Source: JANNVK01 sp031430435
GTDB taxonomy: Bacteria > Acidobacteriota > Blastocatellia > Pyrinomonadales > Pyrinomonadaceae
Direction of reading: 5' to 3'
Length of the DNA: 64,000 bases
NCBI GenBank assembly: GCA_031430435.1
Contig: JANPBM010000004.1
Coordinates: 1-64,000 of the forward strand
Below are positions 8,704-18,445 of the stretch, piece after piece; the stretch's first letter is position 1; each line of letters begins with the position of its first letter. The notes below the pieces were generated by a model. That model was not told the origin of the DNA and searched no databases. It saw only the letters and a program-made list of their open reading frames with translations. The position numbers were made by a program, and so were the translations under genes.

Positions 8704-9792
8704 ATGCCGTTGGATTCAACCACAGGAATAAAAGTTGCCCGCCCGACAATTTTGATTGACGGCACGGAAGATTCTTCTTTGGTCGGCGGGTTAAATTATT
8801 TGCTGATTGCCGAAAATACACAAGGACTTTACCGATGCGAGGCAAAATTCGGAAACTGGGGACCAAAAAACGGCACTACAGATTTTCTTTATTTCGACCG
8901 GAAAGCGCTGGATTTCGGCAAAGAATTTCAGGTAAAACTCGGCAATGACGAGATTTTTAAAGGCAAAATTATGGCACTCGAAGCAAACTTCCCTGAAGGT
9001 CAGCCGCCCGAAATTGCAATTCTCGCCGAAGATTTATTGCAAAATCTGCGGATGAAACGCCGAACACGAACCTTTGAAAATGTGACTGATGCCGATGTCT
9101 TCAGGAAAATTGCAAACGACCACAGTTTAACGCCGAAAATTGACGCAGTTGGTCCGACGCATAAAATTTCAGCTCAAATAAATCAAAGCGATTTGGCTTT
9201 TATCCGCGAACTTGCACGAGCGATTGATGCAGAAATTTGGCTGAAAGATAAAGACTTGCACGTTAAAACAAGATCTAAACGCACCGGCGAAAAACTTACG
9301 CTCAATTATGGTTCAGAGCTTCGCAACTTTTGCGTATTGGCAGATTTGGCAAACCAACGGACAAGCGTAATTGCTTCAGGCTGGGACGTTTCAAGCAAAA
9401 AAGAAATCAAGCACGAGGCGAAAGATTCGGTTATCGGAAGCGAACTTGGCAGCGATGAAAGCGGAATTTCTATTTTGAAAAAAGCATTCGGCGAACGCAA
9501 AGAAACACTTGTTCACAGCGTTGCATTCAATACGCAAGACGCACAATATCTTGCCGAAAGTTACTTGAAAACGTCTGCCCGACAATTTGCGGTCGGACAC
9601 GGAAAAACCGCACCGAACGCGAAACTGCGAGTCGGTTCATTCGTCGATTTGCAAGGAATAGGCAAACTTTTCAACGGTAAATACTATGTTTGCGAGGTCG
9701 CACATATTTTTGACAATGTGAAAGGTTTCAGAACCGAATTCAAAGCCGAAAGGGTCGGCATCGGAAAAAAAATAAAGGGTGAAAATGTTTGA
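8704..9792 (+). CDS. Spike hub protein, gpD-like N-terminal half of VgrG/Pvc8
   Basis: The 362-residue protein belongs to the phage late control D / VgrG N-terminal family. It shows the early small beta-barrel (ARPTILIDGTEDSSLVGGLNYLLI), the FDRKALDFGKEFQVKLGNDEIFKGKI segment, and the conserved RKIANDHSLTPKID...QINQSDLAFIRELARAIDAEIWLKDKDLHV stretch. Three copies form the hub on which the central spike and tube are built. In T6SS and PVC this region is fused to the gp5-like spike, whereas here the spike is the next gene, as in Mu and P2 phages and several other CIS. The two genes overlap by 8 bp. Confidence 0.92.
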   Translation: MPLDSTTGIKVARPTILIDGTEDSSLVGGLNYLLIAENTQGLYRCEAKFGNWGPKNGTTDFLYFDRKALDFGKEFQVKLGNDEIFKGKIMALEANFPEGQPPEIAILAEDLLQNLRMKRRTRTFENVTDADVFRKIANDHSLTPKIDAVGPTHKISAQINQSDLAFIRELARAIDAEIWLKDKDLHVKTRSKRTGEKLTLNYGSELRNFCVLADLANQRTSVIASGWDVSSKKEIKHEAKDSVIGSELGSDESGISILKKAFGERKETLVHSVAFNTQDAQYLAESYLKTSARQFAVGHGKTAPNAKLRVGSFVDLQGIGKLFNGKYYVCEVAHIFDNVKGFRTEFKAERVGIGKKIKGENV

Positions 9793-10495
9793 ATCAACTG
9801 TTTTAGAAAGAGTTACGGAATCAAGAGTGCCGCACGGTTTGGGCGGACTTTGGTATGGCGTTTTTCCGGCATTGGTAATTGACAACAACGATCCGGACGG
9901 GCAAGGTCGTGTCAAAATTTCTCTGCCGTGGTCGCCCGATTCCGCCGGCGGAAGCTATCAGGCGTGGGCAAGATTAGCCACAATGATGGGCGGAAACAAT
10001 CGCGGAAGTTGGTTTATTCCCGATGTCAAAGATGAAGTTTTAATCGCCTTTGAAGCCGGAAATCCGCGTCGCCCGTTTGTGGTCGGCAGTCTTTGGAACG
10101 GCAAAGACAAAGCTCCGAACAAGATGGACAAACAAAACAACAAAAAAGTTTTGCGTTCCCGAAACGGCGTAAAAATCACGCTCGATGATTCAAACGGCAA
10201 GGAACAAATGCAGCTTGAAACTCCCGGCGGACAAAAGATCACGCTGAAAGACGGTCCCGGAGCGATCGAAATAATTGATTCAAACGGCAATTCTATCAAG
10301 CTCGAAGCAAGCGGAATCACGATTCAAGCCGCCGCGAAAGTAACAATCAAAGCGTCTTCGGTTGATGTTTCGGCAGGAATTGTCAACGTAAATTCGGGAA
10401 TGTCCAAATTCAGCGGCATTGTCAAAGCCGATACGGTAATTTGCAACAGCATCATCAGTGCGTCATACACGCCCGGAGCAGGAAACATTTGGTAA
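9785..10495 (+). CDS. Central spike protein, gpV/gp5-like C-terminal half of VgrG/Pvc8
   Basis: I place the start at ATG 9785 (236 residues), because AAGGGTG at 9774-9780 sits just in front of it. An in-frame GTG at 9779 would add two residues. The N-terminal OB fold shows YGVFPALVIDNNDPDGQGRVKISLPW and VKDEVLIAFEAGNPRRPFVVGSLWNGKDKAP, the signature of gpV and VgrG spikes. The C-terminal half has the repeating KITLDDSNG / QKITLKDGPGAIEIIDSNG / IKLEASGITIQA pattern of the trimeric beta-helix needle. It would form the membrane-piercing tip below the hub. The last 55 residues may hold the tip, since no separate PAAR gene was recognised. Confidence 0.92.
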   Translation: MFESTVLERVTESRVPHGLGGLWYGVFPALVIDNNDPDGQGRVKISLPWSPDSAGGSYQAWARLATMMGGNNRGSWFIPDVKDEVLIAFEAGNPRRPFVVGSLWNGKDKAPNKMDKQNNKKVLRSRNGVKITLDDSNGKEQMQLETPGGQKITLKDGPGAIEIIDSNGNSIKLEASGITIQAAAKVTIKASSVDVSAGIVNVNSGMSKFSGIVKADTVICNSIISASYTPGAGNIW

Positions 10496-10501
10496 AAAAC
10501 T

Positions 10502-12598
10502 ATGAAAGACTCGGTTAAATGGACAACACCTTCGCCTTTATGGGAAAACGCGATTCGGCAAAACGTTGCCGGTTTGCGGCACGAAGAACTTCTGCGTCCC
10601 GCCGTTCTGCGTTTTGCAACCGATGATTTTATGGATGTTTTTATGCAGATGCTGGCTCACGATCCGTTGCAGTTAAAACAGTTTGTCGCTCAACCCGAAA
10701 CTTGGCGCGGGATTTCAAATTCTCCCGATTTATTGAAACCTGCTCCAAGGTTCGCACAAAATTTTCAAAGGTTAGGCTTGATTTCAAGACGTGCCAAAAA
10801 CAAAAATTCAATTCAAAATGCGGTAACAGTTGCCGAAAATCCGTCTCAAAATCCGCTCAAACTTTATCAGCCCGCACATCAGCGGTTCTATTTGATCGCT
10901 TCGTGTTTGGTCTGCGAACGTCCGGGTTTGCCCGATAAATCGCTCGATTCGGGACGTGAAGAAAAAGCAACTTTTGTGATCCGCCGATTGTTTCCGCCGA
11001 ACGGAATAAACATTAATGTAAAATTGCCGCCGTTGGATTCAACGTGGGAAGAATATGCCTACGTTTTAACCGATCAAGGTGCAAAATGGAAAAAAATCAG
11101 CGGTGCCAAAGATAAGTTAATTGAAGCAGAAGAACAACTTCCGTTATTTGCCGTCAATTTTAACGAAGACGACGGCAGACGGCGAAAACTTTACGCGAGC
11201 GTGATTCCAGCCGGACAACGCGAGGCTTATATGGCTGCCGGAAGTCATTCCGCAAACGTCCAAACTCCGCCGCCGAATCCGGATGATCTGCCTGCCGATT
11301 CACGAACCTATTTGATGCGTAAGCAATTCCGCGATCCTTGGAAAAGTCTGCTGCAATCTGCTTCGACAACGAAAACCGCACTCGAACAATCTACGTCAAA
11401 CGACCCGAAAGATATTCTGGCAAGAGCAGATCTGATAAAAAATTCCCGCGAACAAATCCAAACCGTTTCATGGCTGTTGCTGCTTGATTTTGCCAAGTTT
11501 CTGGAAAAAGAAATAAACCGCGTTTGGCGTGGATTAAAAGGCGAAACGGTTACGCCGGCTTTGAATACCGCCGAAGCAAAACTGAAAAAACTGCTTGAAG
11601 ATACGGTTTTGGAAAACAATTTCAAAACAGATTTACTTGCCCCGATTTCGGTTCCGCCGAATCCGTTGCCGACCGCAACCGTTAAAATTACGGACGTAAA
11701 ATTAACGCTGAAAGATGCTTTGCTCGCAATTCTGCCGGCGAATGAGACAACCGCCAAACAGATTGAAAAAGGACTTGAAACCGTCAGAGTTCCATACGAC
11801 CGAATTACGGCAAATACAAAATATCCGAGCTTTTTGTTTCCGTTGGCAGATGCGAGTGATTTGTTTAGTCTGAAAACCAAACTTGACGGCACAAATCAAG
11901 TTGCAATTACGCCTTCAAATTTCAACAAAGCCGCCACGAATAAAGGCAAACCTAGAAATGCGAGAATAAAAGACGGCGAAGATCACGTCAACGAATTTGC
12001 CCGAATCGTCCAAGCCGCGTTGCCTGTTTTGCCGCCAACGCAATTTGCACAACCTGTTCCGCTGGCTTCGCAAACTCCGTTGGATATGCGTGAAGGCTGG
12101 TTTTTGATCCGCTGTGTTTATGAACGACCGCTCTGCGGAACGATTGATCCGCCTGTTTTGAGCAAACCGACCAAGCCGTTTCAAATCGCCGGTTTTTTCG
12201 ATCCAGACGCACCCGCACGACCGATCAGGATTGCGTTGCCGATTGATACAAGTCCCGCAGGTCTCAGAAAATTCGACAAAAACACGGCGTTTATGATGTC
12301 CGATCTGCTGTGCGGACAAGTCAACAGAATGAAAGGAATTACGTTTGCCGATTTGGTTTTATCGGTCTTGCCGTTCCCGTTTCATAAATCTTTGAGCGTT
12401 CCCGATTCCGGCGGATGCGACGACGATAATGGTTTGTCAATCGGAATGATGTGTTCGCTTTCGATTCCGATAATTACGATTTGTGCGTTGATTTTGCTGA
12501 TGATTATCGTCAGTTTGCTTGATTTTATATTCCGTTGGATACCGTTTTTTATCATTTGTTTTCCGTTGCCGGGTTTAAGAGGTAAAGAAGATGAATGA
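10502..12598 (+). CDS. Unassigned baseplate-region protein with a hydrophobic C-terminal membrane segment
   Basis: The 698-residue protein is not a family I can name. The N-terminus (WENAIRQNVAGLRHEELLRP, RFATDDFMDVFMQMLAHDP) is soluble-looking. Residues about 235-480 are rich in Ala, Lys and Pro. A conserved-looking segment around residues 540-620 includes EGWFLIRCVYERPLCGTIDP and PFQIAGFFDPDAPARPIRIALP. From about residue 645 it becomes strongly hydrophobic (IPIITICALILLMIIVSLLD, then FIFRWIPFFIICFPLPGLRG), giving one or two membrane helices next to the C-terminus. Its place between spike and gp25 is the baseplate region. I infer that it could tether the particle to the cell membrane, as shown for membrane-attached CIS of cyanobacteria and streptomycetes. 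No PAAR signature was seen. Confidence 0.55.
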   Translation: MKDSVKWTTPSPLWENAIRQNVAGLRHEELLRPAVLRFATDDFMDVFMQMLAHDPLQLKQFVAQPETWRGISNSPDLLKPAPRFAQNFQRLGLISRRAKNKNSIQNAVTVAENPSQNPLKLYQPAHQRFYLIASCLVCERPGLPDKSLDSGREEKATFVIRRLFPPNGININVKLPPLDSTWEEYAYVLTDQGAKWKKISGAKDKLIEAEEQLPLFAVNFNEDDGRRRKLYASVIPAGQREAYMAAGSHSANVQTPPPNPDDLPADSRTYLMRKQFRDPWKSLLQSASTTKTALEQSTSNDPKDILARADLIKNSREQIQTVSWLLLLDFAKFLEKEINRVWRGLKGETVTPALNTAEAKLKKLLEDTVLENNFKTDLLAPISVPPNPLPTATVKITDVKLTLKDALLAILPANETTAKQIEKGLETVRVPYDRITANTKYPSFLFPLADASDLFSLKTKLDGTNQVAITPSNFNKAATNKGKPRNARIKDGEDHVNEFARIVQAALPVLPPTQFAQPVPLASQTPLDMREGWFLIRCVYERPLCGTIDPPVLSKPTKPFQIAGFFDPDAPARPIRIALPIDTSPAGLRKFDKNTAFMMSDLLCGQVNRMKGITFADLVLSVLPFPFHKSLSVPDSGGCDDDNGLSIGMMCSLSIPIITICALILLMIIVSLLDFIFRWIPFFIICFPLPGLRGKEDE

Positions 12599-12989
12599 CG
12601 CGGGCAAAATACTCGGCAAAGGAATCGGTTTTCCGCCGCGTGTAGGAACGGACGGACGCGTTGTGTGGTCGGAAGGCGAACAAAATATCCGCGAATCGAT
12701 CCGCATTATTTTGCTGACCGAATTGAACGAAAGAATACGTTTGCCGGAATTCGGCGGCGGCTTAAACCGATTTTTGTTTGAACCGAACACCGCAACGACC
12801 GGACAGCTTATCAAAGACAGAATTACCAAGGCTTTGGCTGAATGGGAACCGCGAATTACCGTGCAAAACGTGACGGTCGAACCCGATGCGAAAGATTTAC
12901 AAGCCGCCGTTGTTACGATTCAGTATCAGTTAATTGCCACGCAAGTTACCGAAAAAGTCGGGCTGACCGTAACTTTGGCAGGCTCTTAA
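12591..12989 (+). CDS. GPW/gp25-family baseplate protein (Pvc9-like)
   Basis: The 132-residue protein has the gp25/GPW pattern: GIGFPPRVGTDGRVVWSEGEQNIRESIRIILLTELNERIRLPEFGGGLNRFLFEPN, with the characteristic GTD...GE..IR..I..IL.T...ER..RP.FG.GL layout. A C-terminal strand pair (VQYQL-like IQYQLIATQVTEKVGLTVTL) closes the fold. gp25 proteins join the baseplate wedge to the first sheath ring and help start sheath assembly. The start overlaps the previous stop by 8 bp, consistent with coupled translation. Length is typical for the family. Confidence 0.94.
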   Translation: MNDAGKILGKGIGFPPRVGTDGRVVWSEGEQNIRESIRIILLTELNERIRLPEFGGGLNRFLFEPNTATTGQLIKDRITKALAEWEPRITVQNVTVEPDAKDLQAAVVTIQYQLIATQVTEKVGLTVTLAGS

Positions 12990-13122
12990 AGTAAAAAAAT
13001 GCGGAACTGCAAACTATTACTTTTATTCACTTTAAGCCGTTACCGCAGATTTATGAAACGCAAAACTTTTGCCGACAAAAGTAAAAGCGTTAATTTTCAG
13101 AAAAAATTGTTGAGGAAATAAA

Positions 13123-15456
13123 ATGCCGCTGCAAATTCCTAAAATTGATGACCGCCGCTATCAAGATTTACTTGATGAAGCATTGGCTCGAATTCCCGTC
13201 CACAATCCCGAATGGACAAATTTTAACCACAGCGATCCGGGCGTAACTTTAATTGAAACTTTTGCGTTTATGACCGAAAGTTTGCTTTATCGTGCCAACC
13301 TTATTCCCGAACGCAACCGTTTGAAATTTCTGCAACTTTTGGGAATTCAACTGAATCCCGCAACTTCGGCTCGCGGATTAGTTCAATTTTCCAACGAAAA
13401 TACAACGGGAACAATAACGCTCGATGCAGGTTTGGAAACGACCGCCGAACAAATTCCCTTCCGCACCGAACGCGGTTTGGACGTTTTGCCGATCGAAGGC
13501 GTTGTTTATTATAAACGTCCGATTAAAGCAGATGCCGAGGTTGAAGACCGTTACCGACAACTTTACGCTTCGTTTCAAGGAGCCGATTCAGACGAAGAAA
13601 CGGAGCTTAGTCTTTACGAAACAACGCTGCTCGAAGCAAATGAAAAAGGCGTTAGTTTGGCAGAAGAATCCATCGACAATTCGCTCTGGATTGCTCTTTT
13701 GGCACAAGAAAATGTTGATCCCGAAAAAGCCGGAAAAGAAATTGCCAATAAAATTTTAAGTCTCGGAATTATTCCCGCACTTGACGAAAAAGTAAAAATT
13801 CTGCCCGTCGGCGGACAAGAAGCGAATTCTGAAAACGATTCGTGGCTTTCATACGAATTACCGAAATTGCCGCCCGGCGGAATTCTTCCGAACGAAGCCG
13901 AAAACCGCCGTCCCGAATATAAACCGTTGGATACCAAGAGTTTAGTCAATGTCTTAAACGAACCCGGAACGGTTGAATTGACACTTCCGACTGAGGACGA
14001 ATTAAAAATGTGGTCGAATCTTGACCCGTTGGAACTTGGGGCGGACGATTTTCCGCCAACGCTTGAAGACACAAAATTGAATGAACGACTTATTACTTGG
14101 ATTCGTCTGCGGGCAACTTCAAAAGCCAATAAATTCAGATTTTTATGGGTTGGAATAAATGCCGCCACAGTTACGCAAAGAGCTTCGATAAATAACGAAA
14201 TCTTGTCTGACGGAACAGGCGAACCCGATCAAACCGCGAAATTGTCGCAAGCACCGGTTTTGCCGAATTCTGTCAAACTCTTAGTTGAAAACGGCGATGA
14301 ATTTGACGAATGGAGCGAAACCGATGACCTTTTGACGGCAGGTTCGGAAGTTGTTTCTCCGGATTTAAGAAAGCCGCCCGGAGCTAAACCGAGTTTGCCG
14401 AAAAACCCGAAAGTTTTTACGGTTGACGCGGAAGCCGGCGAAATAAAATTCGGCGACGGACTTCGCGGAATGCGTCCGCCTTTAGGTGCGAAAATCCGGG
14501 TTTCGTTCGATTACAGTGCGGGAATTCTCGGCAACGTCGGCAAAGGCGCGATAAATTCAGGCTCACAACTTCCAGCCGGAGTTAAGGTTGTCAATCCGAT
14601 TCGCACTTGGGGCGGAGCGGATTCCGAACAGGTTTCCGACGGCGAAAAACAAATTACGCGATTTCTGCAACACCGCGAACGGCTTGTTACCGTGCGTGAT
14701 TTTGAAACAATCACGTTGCGAACGCCCGGAGTTTTAATCGGTCGCGTTGAAGTAATTCCGGCGTTTAATCCGCAACTTTCGCCGAATGAACCCGGCGATG
14801 CCCCCGGAGCCGTAACCGTAATGTTGATACCGCGTTACGATGCCGAACAGCCCGATGCTCCCGTACCCGACAGATTATTTTTAGATTCGGTTTGCCGTCA
14901 TTTGGACGAACGCCGTTTGGCTACAACCGAAATAATTTTGCGTGGTCCGACTTATAAAGGAATTTGGATTTCAGTCGGAATCAACGTTATTTCCGAGAAA
15001 AAAGCCTTTGCCGAAATCCGTGAAGCCGTGAAAAAAGAGTTAATTGGTTTCCTTTCGCCAATAAATCCTTTGTATGCGGATTCGCTTGAAAACGACCCGA
15101 TTTTGCAATTCGATAATCGCAACGAAAGTCAAAGTTTTGAGGTAAATAAAGGTTGGCGGCTTAGAAAACCGGTCAATTCACGCGAACTTTTGGCGATTGC
15201 CGGACGAGTTTCGGGCGTAATGTTTGTCAACGATGTTTTGCTCGCCGAAGGAAACAACGAACGGAACGATATTGTCCCGATGTCAGGTTTGGAACTTCCG
15301 CGAATTTTGGGAATTTCAGTTACCGTGGGCGATCCGTTGCCGCTTGCACAACTTCGCGGGACATCAACCGATGATGGAACCGGAAGCGGAAATTCGGGCG
15401 GACAAAAACGCAAACGCCGCATTGTGCCGATTCCGGTAATTCCCGAAGAATGTTGA
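13123..15456 (+). CDS. Baseplate wedge protein, gpJ-like (Pvc11 / T4 gp6-like)
   Basis: The 777-residue protein begins with IDDRRYQDLLDEALARIPVHNPEWTNFNHSDPGVTLIETFAFMTESLLYRANLIPERN, the signature of putative baseplate assembly proteins of the gpJ/Pvc11 family. Later it carries FGDGLRGMRPPLGAKIRVSFDYSAG and NPIRTWGGADSEQVSDGEK, then RERLVTVRDFETITLRTPGV, all typical of gpJ-like wedges. Its length matches Pvc11-type proteins rather than the short phage P2 gpJ. It forms the wedge dimer around the hub together with the following gpI-like protein. A 133-bp gap precedes it, the longest inside the first half of the operon. That gap holds only a 40-codon frame that I do not regard as a gene. Confidence 0.93.
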   Translation: MPLQIPKIDDRRYQDLLDEALARIPVHNPEWTNFNHSDPGVTLIETFAFMTESLLYRANLIPERNRLKFLQLLGIQLNPATSARGLVQFSNENTTGTITLDAGLETTAEQIPFRTERGLDVLPIEGVVYYKRPIKADAEVEDRYRQLYASFQGADSDEETELSLYETTLLEANEKGVSLAEESIDNSLWIALLAQENVDPEKAGKEIANKILSLGIIPALDEKVKILPVGGQEANSENDSWLSYELPKLPPGGILPNEAENRRPEYKPLDTKSLVNVLNEPGTVELTLPTEDELKMWSNLDPLELGADDFPPTLEDTKLNERLITWIRLRATSKANKFRFLWVGINAATVTQRASINNEILSDGTGEPDQTAKLSQAPVLPNSVKLLVENGDEFDEWSETDDLLTAGSEVVSPDLRKPPGAKPSLPKNPKVFTVDAEAGEIKFGDGLRGMRPPLGAKIRVSFDYSAGILGNVGKGAINSGSQLPAGVKVVNPIRTWGGADSEQVSDGEKQITRFLQHRERLVTVRDFETITLRTPGVLIGRVEVIPAFNPQLSPNEPGDAPGAVTVMLIPRYDAEQPDAPVPDRLFLDSVCRHLDERRLATTEIILRGPTYKGIWISVGINVISEKKAFAEIREAVKKELIGFLSPINPLYADSLENDPILQFDNRNESQSFEVNKGWRLRKPVNSRELLAIAGRVSGVMFVNDVLLAEGNNERNDIVPMSGLELPRILGISVTVGDPLPLAQLRGTSTDDGTGSGNSGGQKRKRRIVPIPVIPEEC

Positions 15457-15460
15457 AATT

Positions 15461-18427
15461 ATGGATGTCAACAACACAAAATTTCATCTTTTATTGACCG
15501 AATCCGATTGGGGAAACTCAAAAGTCGGGCGGAAAAATGAATCTTTGTCAGATTTATGGAATAGACAAAATAACGCCGACGCAAAAGCGAATCCGCCGTT
15601 TGAGTGGAAAAAAGCGACAAACGAAATTGCTTTGAGCCGTTTGTCGGTTAAGTTTGAGGCTTCAAAAAATGACCGCAAACCAAATTTGGATGAACGACGC
15701 GGAGCTGCAAGAGACCGTTACGGAAATTGGTACCGGATTGACGAAAACGGCTCGAAAATCAAAGTGTTATCTGTCGGTTCAAACCGCGTTTCAGACTTCT
15801 ATTCGTCTGCATCAACCTGCAAACAAACAACTTCGGGCGATTTTGAATCGACAGAAAAAGCAACACCTGTCCCAATGGAATTTCGCGGACTCGCTGTTAC
15901 GATTGACCATTATTTGATTGTCGGAACAATTCAGCCGGCGGGATTATTGATTTTCGATTTGTTTGCGGGCGGCGAACCGCGACAAATTCTTTGGCGAAAC
16001 GGCGTTGAGTTTGTTCCGTTTGATATGTCGGCGCGAAATTCGGGCGGAGTTTTTATTCTTGACCGTAAAAATTCGCGGTATTGGACTTTGAGCCGTAATT
16101 TTCAATTAGTTTGCGTTAAAGATATTGATTTACAAGAAACCTCCGATGATTTTCAGCCGTCAGATAATTCCGAAAACCGCAAACATTCTAAAAATCTTTC
16201 CGCCGATAAATTTTACTCGAAAGTTAATTTGGAAAATCCGATTTCAATCGAAACGTTGCCCGATGATACCGTTTTGATTCTAAATCGTCCGCCGAACGAA
16301 GAATTTTCAAAAATATATCGATTTTACCGCGATGTTTTGCTTGATGTGTTGGAAACAAAATCAATCGCCGATCATGTAAAACCTAGCAAAACTGAAAAAT
16401 TTACTTTGCTTGGCTACGATATCGCGTTCGTTGCGGGCGAAGATACCGACACAGCCGATACGCTTTTTATCGTTTCGGAATCGGGCAATCAGGCGTTTGC
16501 TTTTGACTTTATTTGTAAAGACGATTTAATTTTTTCGCCTGCCGCAGAACTGCCTTCAAGTGTGATTAAAAAGCATTTTAAGCTGAAATTTTCAACCGAT
16601 TATTATCCGATGCGTTTATTCGGCGGCAAAGGTTTTACGACGGCGAACGGCAAAGTTTATTACGATTTAGGCAAACGTTGGCTGGCTTTAGTCAAGCAAA
16701 ATCGTCCGAGTTTTATCGAAAACGCCGAACTCCAAACGCAAATTTTCGACGGCAAAGAAACGAATTGCGTTTGGCATCGGCTTTTAATTGACGGCTGTAT
16801 TCCGAAAGATACAAGTGTTGAAATTTATTCGCGAACCGGCGAAAAGAAAACGTTGTTGGATAAATCGAGTTGGCATCGCGAGCCGAATTTATATTTACGC
16901 GACAACGGCTCTGAACTTCCGTTCGCGGTTTCAAACACTTCAAAAAACGACGGAAAAGGAACATGGGAACTTTTGTTGCAGCAATCAAAAGGACGATTTT
17001 TGCAGTTAAAGCTCGTGTTTACGGGCAATCGACAGCGAACGCCAAAACTTTCCGCGTTACGGATTTATTATCCGCGATTTTCTTACCTCGATCATTATTT
17101 ACCGTCGATTTACCGTGAAGACGAGCAATCCGCATCATTTTTGTATCGTTTTTTGGCAAATATCGAAGGTTTTTACACTAATATCGAAGACAAAATTGCG
17201 GCGGTTCAGGTACTTTTCGACTTTCGCAGTTCTCCGCCCGAAGTCTTAGATTGGCTCGCGGGTTGGTTCGGCATCGCTCTTGACCCGAAATGGACAGACG
17301 ATAAACGCCGTTTATTTATCAAACACGCGATTGATTTTTTCCAAACACGCGGAACTTTGAAAGGTTTGCGAACCTCGTTGCGGCTTGTTTTAGACGATGA
17401 AGCCGACGAAAAAATCTTTCTTCCGCAAACAAAAGCCGAGCAAAAACTTGATCCGATTCGCATTGTCGAACGCTTTCGTACACGCATTACGCCCGAACTT
17501 ATTCCGGCTGATAAAACCGGTATCAATACTCCGCGAACCGTTCAAACAACGGCAAAATGGAATCCTAATTTTGGATCGGACAATTTAAACAGCCGTTATT
17601 CAGAAAAACTCGCGGACGGAAACGAGCATATTTTTCCGTTGATTAAACCCGCAACCGCAGAAGAATCAACAATTTGGGAGAAGTTTGCGGCAGAAACGCT
17701 CGGTTTTGTTCCGTCATCGGCGGTAAGCGGAGAAATTCGGCGATGGCAAAGTTTTCTGGCTGATAAATATGTAACCGTCGCAAATTTTAATACCGCAAAT
17801 AAAACCGGTTATGACGAGTTCAACGAAATTTCGCTGCCGGAAAGCATCGATTCCGAAGATTGGAAAGATTTTGTCGCGGCAACGCCAAACGTGAGCCGCA
17901 ACCGCAAACTTTGGCAAGATTTTTTGGCTCGCCGGTATCGAAAAATCAGCGAATTAAACCTGCTTTATCAAACAAATTGGAGTTCGTTCGAGTTCGTTTC
18001 TTTGTTCGATAAATTGCCGAAATTGAATAATCCGCCGGCTGATTGGTTTCAGTTTGAAAGCGTGGTTTTGGCGATGCACGCCACGGCACATCGTTTTACG
18101 GTCTTAATTCCGGCTTCGTTCAACGGAAGCAATCCGCTGACTGCCGAAGAACAAAAGCGAAAACTTCAATTAGTTCGGCAAATAATCGAACTGGAAAAAC
18201 CTGCCCATACTGTTTGCGATTTTCGGTTTTATTGGAATTTATTCCGTGTTGACGAAGTTCGTTTGGGTTTCGACACACTTTTAGGTTTAGGAAGTCGCGA
18301 TCCGTTGCTTAATCCTGCTTTTGAGGTTGGGCAAGCGTTTATCGGAGAAAGCCGTTTGGCTTTGGAACAGCCGGAAAAATACGAAAGCCGCTATGTTTTG
18401 GGAAGTGAAGATTTAAAACAAATGTAA
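15461..18427 (+). CDS. Baseplate/tail protein I-like (Pvc12-like) with long N-terminal beta region
   Basis: The 988-residue protein starts 4 bp after gpJ. The stretch around residues 544-650 (YLPSIYREDEQSASFLYRFLANIEGF, then PPEVLDWLAGWFGIALDP and FFQTRGTLKGLRTSLRLVLDDE) is the phage tail protein I / P2 gpI-like domain found in Pvc12. The preceding ~540 residues contain repeated beta-rich segments (for example ALVVGTIQPAGLLIFDLFAG-like and GGVFILDRKNSRYWTLSR) that could form a beta-propeller. A C-terminal helical half follows. The WLAGWFG core and the LPSIYRE motif are reliable. It is expected to complete the baseplate wedge with gpJ and gp25. The long N-terminal region is larger than in phage gpI but typical of CIS homologues. 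Confidence 0.88.
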   Translation: MDVNNTKFHLLLTESDWGNSKVGRKNESLSDLWNRQNNADAKANPPFEWKKATNEIALSRLSVKFEASKNDRKPNLDERRGAARDRYGNWYRIDENGSKIKVLSVGSNRVSDFYSSASTCKQTTSGDFESTEKATPVPMEFRGLAVTIDHYLIVGTIQPAGLLIFDLFAGGEPRQILWRNGVEFVPFDMSARNSGGVFILDRKNSRYWTLSRNFQLVCVKDIDLQETSDDFQPSDNSENRKHSKNLSADKFYSKVNLENPISIETLPDDTVLILNRPPNEEFSKIYRFYRDVLLDVLETKSIADHVKPSKTEKFTLLGYDIAFVAGEDTDTADTLFIVSESGNQAFAFDFICKDDLIFSPAAELPSSVIKKHFKLKFSTDYYPMRLFGGKGFTTANGKVYYDLGKRWLALVKQNRPSFIENAELQTQIFDGKETNCVWHRLLIDGCIPKDTSVEIYSRTGEKKTLLDKSSWHREPNLYLRDNGSELPFAVSNTSKNDGKGTWELLLQQSKGRFLQLKLVFTGNRQRTPKLSALRIYYPRFSYLDHYLPSIYREDEQSASFLYRFLANIEGFYTNIEDKIAAVQVLFDFRSSPPEVLDWLAGWFGIALDPKWTDDKRRLFIKHAIDFFQTRGTLKGLRTSLRLVLDDEADEKIFLPQTKAEQKLDPIRIVERFRTRITPELIPADKTGINTPRTVQTTAKWNPNFGSDNLNSRYSEKLADGNEHIFPLIKPATAEESTIWEKFAAETLGFVPSSAVSGEIRRWQSFLADKYVTVANFNTANKTGYDEFNEISLPESIDSEDWKDFVAATPNVSRNRKLWQDFLARRYRKISELNLLYQTNWSSFEFVSLFDKLPKLNNPPADWFQFESVVLAMHATAHRFTVLIPASFNGSNPLTAEEQKRKLQLVRQIIELEKPAHTVCDFRFYWNLFRVDEVRLGFDTLLGLGSRDPLLNPAFEVGQAFIGESRLALEQPEKYESRYVLGSEDLKQM

Positions 18428-18445
18428 TTTACAGGGAGAAAAGCA

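Noticed and set aside
12999..13121. 40-codon frame between gp25 and gpJ, very basic
   Set aside because: No ribosome binding site, no similarity to a CIS part, and its end overlaps the ribosome binding site of gpJ. Chance frame is more likely.
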